NCBI GenBank assembly: GCA_018063485.1
Contig: JAGPBG010000051.1
Location: forward strand, 1 to 9,953
DNA length: 9,953 bases
Reading direction: 5' to 3'
Source: Cypionkella sp.
GTDB taxonomy: Bacteria; Pseudomonadota; Alphaproteobacteria; Rhodobacterales; Rhodobacteraceae
In this document: piece by piece, positions 6,979 through 9,953 of the stretch
Layout of the letters: each line of letters starts with the position of its first letter
Numbering within the stretch: position 1 is the stretch's first letter
Position numbers and translations under genes: made by a program
Notes under the pieces: model-generated
What the model was told of the DNA's origin: nothing
The model's input: only the letters and a program-made list of their open reading frames with translations
Database searches by the model: none

Positions 6979-8384
6979 GCCAATACCCAAGTGTCTTTGA
7001 CGCCACCGCCCTGGCTGGAATTCACCACGAGCGATCCCTCGCGCAACGCCACCCGTGTAAGTCCCCCCGGCACCAGTTCGATGCGCTCGCCCACCAGACA
7101 ATAGGGCCGCAAATCGACATGGCGCGGCGCGATGCCCTCTTCGACAAAGGTGGGCGTTGTGGAAAGTGCCAACGTCGGTTGGGCGATGTAATTGCCCGGA
7201 TTGGCCATCATCACAGCGCGAAAGGCCTCAATCTCGGCCTTGCTGGCCTTCGGCCCCACCAACATCCCATAGCCGCCCGAGCCGTGAACCTCTTTCACCA
7301 CCAAATCGGCAAGATTTGAGCAGACATAAGCGAAATCGTCCTTTTCGGCGCATTTCCACGTCGGCACATTCTTCAGGATCGGCTCTTCCCCCAGATAAAA
7401 TCGCACCATTTCCGGCACATAGGTGTAAACTGCCTTGTCATCCGCCACCCCCGCGCCCGGTGCCGAACAGATCGACACCCCGCCCGAGCGATAGACATCC
7501 ATCAGCCCCGGTATCCCCAGCATCGACTCGGGGCGAAAGCACAAAGGGTCCAGAAAATCATCATCCAGGCGGCGGTAGATCACATCCACCCGCTTGGGGC
7601 CTTCGGTGGTGCGCATGAAAACAAACGGGCCTTCGACAAACAAATCCTGGCCTTCGACCAGTTCCACCCCCATCAGATCGGCCAGAAAGCTGTGTTCGTA
7701 ATAGGCGGAATTGAAATGCCCCGGCGTCAGGATCACCACAACCGGCTCGTGCTCGCATTTTGATGGCGCAACACTGGCCAAGGTGCGACGCAGCTTTTCG
7801 GGATAATTATCCACCGGCTCGATCCGGTTGCCCCTGAACAGGTCGGGAAACATCCGCATCATCATCTCGCGGCTTTCCAGCATATAGGAAACGCCCGATG
7901 GGGTGCGGCAATTGTCCTCCAGCACATAGAAATCAGTAGGGCCGGTGCGCACGATATCCACACCCACGATATGCGAATAGACCCCTTTGGGCGGCACAAA
8001 GCCCGAAACCGCGCCCTCATAGGCCGCGTTCTGATAGACCAGTTTGGCCGGAATGCGCCCGGCGCGCACGATCTCGCCGCGCCCGTAAACATCAACCAGA
8101 AACGCATTCAACGCCCGCGCCCGCTGCTTGATGCCTTTTTCCAGCCGCGCCCATTCGCTGCCGGTAAACACCCGCGGGAACATATCGAAGGGGATCAGCC
8201 GGTCCGGATCGCCACCCTCGCCATAAACCGCAAAGGTGATCCCGATCCGGCGAAACAACTCTTCCGCTTCGGCCTGTTTGACCACGCGGCGCTGCGCCGT
8301 CATCTTTTGCATCCAGTCTTGCAACTGGGCATAGGGCGCGCGCACCGCTTCATCCTGAAACATCTCGTTGAAATAGCTGGTCAT
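6972..8384 (-). CDS. Circularly permuted ATP-grasp enzyme (amidoligase-like), first gene of the cassette
   Basis: A 470-residue cytosolic protein, usual length for the family formerly annotated DUF404/DUF407. Seen: VLEDNCRTPSGVSY at 154-167, a probable metal/phosphate site; a lysine-bearing segment EPILKNVPTW at 334-343; the glycine-rich nucleotide loop VVKEVHGSGGYGMLVGP at 362-378; HVDLRPYCLVG at 422-432; and NSSQGGGVKD near the C-terminus (455-464). The metal-binding motif precedes the nucleotide-binding lysine and glycine loop, the reverse of ordinary ATP-grasp proteins, hence circularly permuted. ATP-grasp enzymes join a carboxylate to an amine through an acyl-phosphate; this branch is predicted to make peptide bonds, but its product is not known to me. 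The ATG at 8384 has GGAAGG eight bases upstream. It heads the cassette: alpha-E follows after 4 bases, then the transglutaminase and Anbu genes. Family call firm; reaction inferred. Confidence 0.93.
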   Translation of the reverse strand: MTSYFNEMFQDEAVRAPYAQLQDWMQKMTAQRRVVKQAEAEELFRRIGITFAVYGEGGDPDRLIPFDMFPRVFTGSEWARLEKGIKQRARALNAFLVDVYGRGEIVRAGRIPAKLVYQNAAYEGAVSGFVPPKGVYSHIVGVDIVRTGPTDFYVLEDNCRTPSGVSYMLESREMMMRMFPDLFRGNRIEPVDNYPEKLRRTLASVAPSKCEHEPVVVILTPGHFNSAYYEHSFLADLMGVELVEGQDLFVEGPFVFMRTTEGPKRVDVIYRRLDDDFLDPLCFRPESMLGIPGLMDVYRSGGVSICSAPGAGVADDKAVYTYVPEMVRFYLGEEPILKNVPTWKCAEKDDFAYVCSNLADLVVKEVHGSGGYGMLVGPKASKAEIEAFRAVMMANPGNYIAQPTLALSTTPTFVEEGIAPRHVDLRPYCLVGERIELVPGGLTRVALREGSLVVNSSQGGGVKDTWVLAE

Positions 8385-8413
8385 GCGTCCCGCCTTCCAC
8401 TTCTGTTGATCTC

Positions 8414-8442
8414 AATAGATGTGGGCGGCGGGCGCAGGTAAA
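8414..8442 (-). promoter_or_regulatory. Candidate promoter of the ATP-grasp/Anbu cassette
   Basis: On the minus strand, -35 TTTACC (8442-8437, 4 of 6 matches) and -10 TCTATT (8419-8414, 4 of 6 matches) are separated by 17 bases. The start of transcription would be near 8407, giving a leader of about 23 bases before the ATG at 8384. Called by eye; moderate match only. Confidence 0.35.
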
Positions 8443-8545
8443 GGGAAAACTGGCCCAAACAACCTTGCCGCTCAAAATTTAGACCGCCCCTGCCACCTTG
8501 CAGCCCACCCCGCCTTGCCCCTAGATGGGGAGAAGCGTTTTCAAT

Positions 8546-8549
8546 GAGG
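8546..8549 (+). promoter_or_regulatory. Ribosome binding site of the M3 peptidase gene
   Basis: GAGG lies seven bases before the ATG at 8557. It supports this start over the nearby ATGs at 8525 and 8544, both of which are out of frame with the peptidase. Confidence 0.6.
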
Positions 8550-8556
8550 TTGCCCG

Positions 8557-9953
8557 ATGACTTTGCCCCTGTCCCGCCCGGTTTTCGATGCCCGCATCGG
8601 CTCCAACAGTTTTGGCGATCTGCCCGATTGGGATCTGACCGATCTGTATGAAAGCCCCGATTGCACAGCGATCAGATCGGATTTCGCCCGCGTGGAAACC
8701 GATGTCCGCAGCTTTGAGGCTGATTTCAAAGGCAAACTTGCCAACCTTACCGCAGCCCAAATGCTCGAATGTGTCCGCCGGTATGAGTCGATTGATATCA
8801 TCGCAGGACGCATCATGTCCTATGCGGGCCTGCGCTACTATCAAAACACAATGGACTCGGAGCGCGCCAAATTCATTGCCGACGCACAGGATGCCATCAC
8901 CACGTCCACCACGCCGCTGGTGTTTTTCACCCTCGAATTCAACCGTATCGAGGAACCCGCGCTGAATGCGCTGCTGGCCGAAAACGCTGATCTCGCCCGC
9001 TATAAACCGGTGTTTAACCGCCTGCGCGCCATGCGCCCGCACCAACTGTCAGACGAGATGGAAACCTATCTGCACGATGCCTCGGTTGTAGGGGCCTCGG
9101 CTTGGAACAAGCTCTTTGATGAGACCATGGCCGGGCTGATGTTCACCGTCGTGGGCGAGGAAGAACCCCTGAACCTTGAAGCCACGCTGAACCTGCTCAC
9201 CGATACCGATCGTGCCAAGCGCGAGGCTGCCGCTCGCGCCCTTGCCGCCGTGTTTGACAAGAATATCAAACTCTTTTCGCGGGTTCACAACACCTTGGCC
9301 AAGGAAAAGGAAATCGAGGATCGCTGGCGCAAGATGCCCAGCCCGCAATATTCCCGCCACCTTGCCAACCATGTCGAGCCCGAGGTGGTCGAGGCCCTGC
9401 GCAACGCCGTGGTCGCCGCCTACCCGAAACTTTCGCACCGCTATTACCGGCTCAAGGCCAAATGGATGGGCCTTGAAACCCTGCAAGTCTGGGACCGCAA
9501 CGCCCCCCTGCCCTCGGAGATCCCGCGCCTTGTGAACTGGACCGAAGCCCGCGAGATCGTCGAAGAGGCTTACAGCGCGTTCGATCCCCGCTTGGCCGAA
9601 CTGGCAAAACCCTTCTTCACCAAGGGCTGGATTGATGCCGCGGTGAAACCCGGCAAAGCCCCCGGTGCTTTCGCCCATCCCACTGTCACCACGGTTCACC
9701 CCTATGTCATGCTGAATTACCTCGGCAAACCGCGCGATGTGATGACGCTGGCGCATGAGCTTGGCCACGGCGTGCATCAGGTTCTGGCCGCCGGACAAGG
9801 CGAGCTTCTTTCTTCCACCCCCCTTACCCTTGCCGAAACCGCAAGTGTGTTCGGCGAAATGCTCACCTTCCGCAAACTGCTGGAAAAGGCCAAAACCAAG
9901 GCCGAGCGCAAAACCCTGCTGGCAGGCAAGGTCGAGGACATGATCAATACCGT
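8557..9953 (+). CDS. pepF: M3-family zinc oligopeptidase, oligoendopeptidase F type (C-terminus cut by window edge)
   Basis: The frame is open for 465 codons and runs off the right edge; the family is usually about 600 residues, so roughly a quarter is missing. The N-terminus PDWDLTDLYESPD (about 23-35), followed by a helical region, is typical of PepF-like M3 peptidases. The zinc site is visible: HELGH at 400-404 inside MTLAHELGHGVHQ, with Glu427 in the ETAS segment as the third ligand. Such enzymes cut short peptides (about 5-20 residues) inside a closed channel in the cytosol; no signal peptide is seen here. The ATG at 8557 has GAGG seven bases upstream. The gene is divergent from the ATP-grasp/Anbu cassette. 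Digestion of peptides from that system is possible but only suggested by position; general peptide recycling is the simpler explanation. The symbol follows the family and is not proof of orthology with the Lactococcus enzyme. Confidence 0.92.
   Translation, partial: MTLPLSRPVFDARIGSNSFGDLPDWDLTDLYESPDCTAIRSDFARVETDVRSFEADFKGKLANLTAAQMLECVRRYESIDIIAGRIMSYAGLRYYQNTMDSERAKFIADAQDAITTSTTPLVFFTLEFNRIEEPALNALLAENADLARYKPVFNRLRAMRPHQLSDEMETYLHDASVVGASAWNKLFDETMAGLMFTVVGEEEPLNLEATLNLLTDTDRAKREAAARALAAVFDKNIKLFSRVHNTLAKEKEIEDRWRKMPSPQYSRHLANHVEPEVVEALRNAVVAAYPKLSHRYYRLKAKWMGLETLQVWDRNAPLPSEIPRLVNWTEAREIVEEAYSAFDPRLAELAKPFFTKGWIDAAVKPGKAPGAFAHPTVTTVHPYVMLNYLGKPRDVMTLAHELGHGVHQVLAAGQGELLSSTPLTLAETASVFGEMLTFRKLLEKAKTKAERKTLLAGKVEDMINT

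Larger units (their letters stand above)
4454..8384 (-). other. Four-gene cassette: ATP-grasp, alpha-E, transglutaminase-like peptidase, Anbu
   Basis: The genes are collinear, with junctions of +4 bases, a 4-base overlap, and +28 bases, and no room for internal terminators, so one message is expected. One enzyme that forms amide bonds using ATP and two hydrolase-fold proteins are encoded together with a helical accessory protein. Comparative genomics (the Aravind group's work on ATP-grasp amidoligases) has predicted that such sets synthesise, attach or recycle a peptide. The visible catalytic residues of the three enzymes are present. No AAA unfoldase, ubiquitin-like tag, transporter or regulator gene lies within the block. 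Confidence 0.85.
8385..8556. other. Divergent intergenic region between ATP-grasp cassette and M3 peptidase
   Basis: This 172-base gap separates genes transcribed away from each other, so it must carry both promoters. The cassette promoter candidate lies at 8414-8442. For the plus-strand peptidase gene I see no convincing -35/-10 pair, only an AT-rich patch (CAAAATTTAGA, around 8473-8483). CCCC at 8518-8521 can pair with GGGG at 8527-8530, but the stem is only four pairs. No small ORF or RNA gene is evident. Confidence 0.5.

Noticed and set aside
6968..7006. Longer alpha-E start at 7006
   Set aside because: It would add 13 residues unlike the family N-terminus and overlap the ATP-grasp coding end; the ATG at 6967 has a suitable Shine-Dalgarno site.
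8518..8530. Small inverted repeat CCCC-TAGAT-GGGG before the M3 peptidase gene
   Set aside because: The stem is only four pairs with no T run, too short to call as a terminator or operator, and expected by chance in GC-rich DNA.
8521..9798. Two minus-strand open frames (174 and 249 codons) opposite the M3 peptidase
   Set aside because: The plus strand encodes a well-formed M3 peptidase with HELGH. The antisense frames are a by-product of GC-rich third codon positions and show no recognisable domain.

Overview
The window looks like chromosomal DNA of a GC-rich alphaproteobacterium, most likely of the Rhodobacteraceae/Roseobacter group. This rests on GC-rich codon use, tightly packed genes, and an alphaproteobacterial-type Suv3-like helicase, judged by eye rather than by a search. 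No rRNA, tRNA, insertion sequence, CRISPR array or prophage gene was seen. Nine protein genes fill almost all of it. The first and last are cut by the window edges.

Left block (1-3175, minus strand): a gene for an exported three-repeat TPR protein is followed after 9 bases by a long Suv3-like superfamily 2 helicase gene that runs off the left edge. Second block (3238-4457, plus strand): a small SCP2 sterol-carrier-type lipid-binding protein is followed, with a 4-base overlap, by an alpha/beta hydrolase of the monoacylglycerol lipase/lysophospholipase (PldB-like) type. A good promoter candidate for this pair lies over the start codon of the divergent TPR gene.

Third block (8384-4454, minus strand): four tightly packed genes encode a circularly permuted ATP-grasp enzyme, an alpha-E helical protein, a bacterial transglutaminase-like cysteine peptidase, and Anbu, the ancestral-type proteasome/HslV homologue. 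This is the most interesting part. Comparative genomics has linked these families into a predicted system that makes peptide bonds (ATP-grasp with alpha-E) and cleaves or processes peptides (transglutaminase fold, Anbu). To my knowledge its substrate and product are not established. The visible catalytic residues of the ATP-grasp, transglutaminase and Anbu proteins are intact here, so the cassette appears functional. Its last stop codon interlocks with that of the convergent hydrolase gene.

Right block (8557 to the right edge, plus strand): an M3-family zinc oligopeptidase (PepF-like), cut by the edge, is divergent from the cassette across a 172-base gap. That gap holds a plausible promoter for the ATP-grasp operon.
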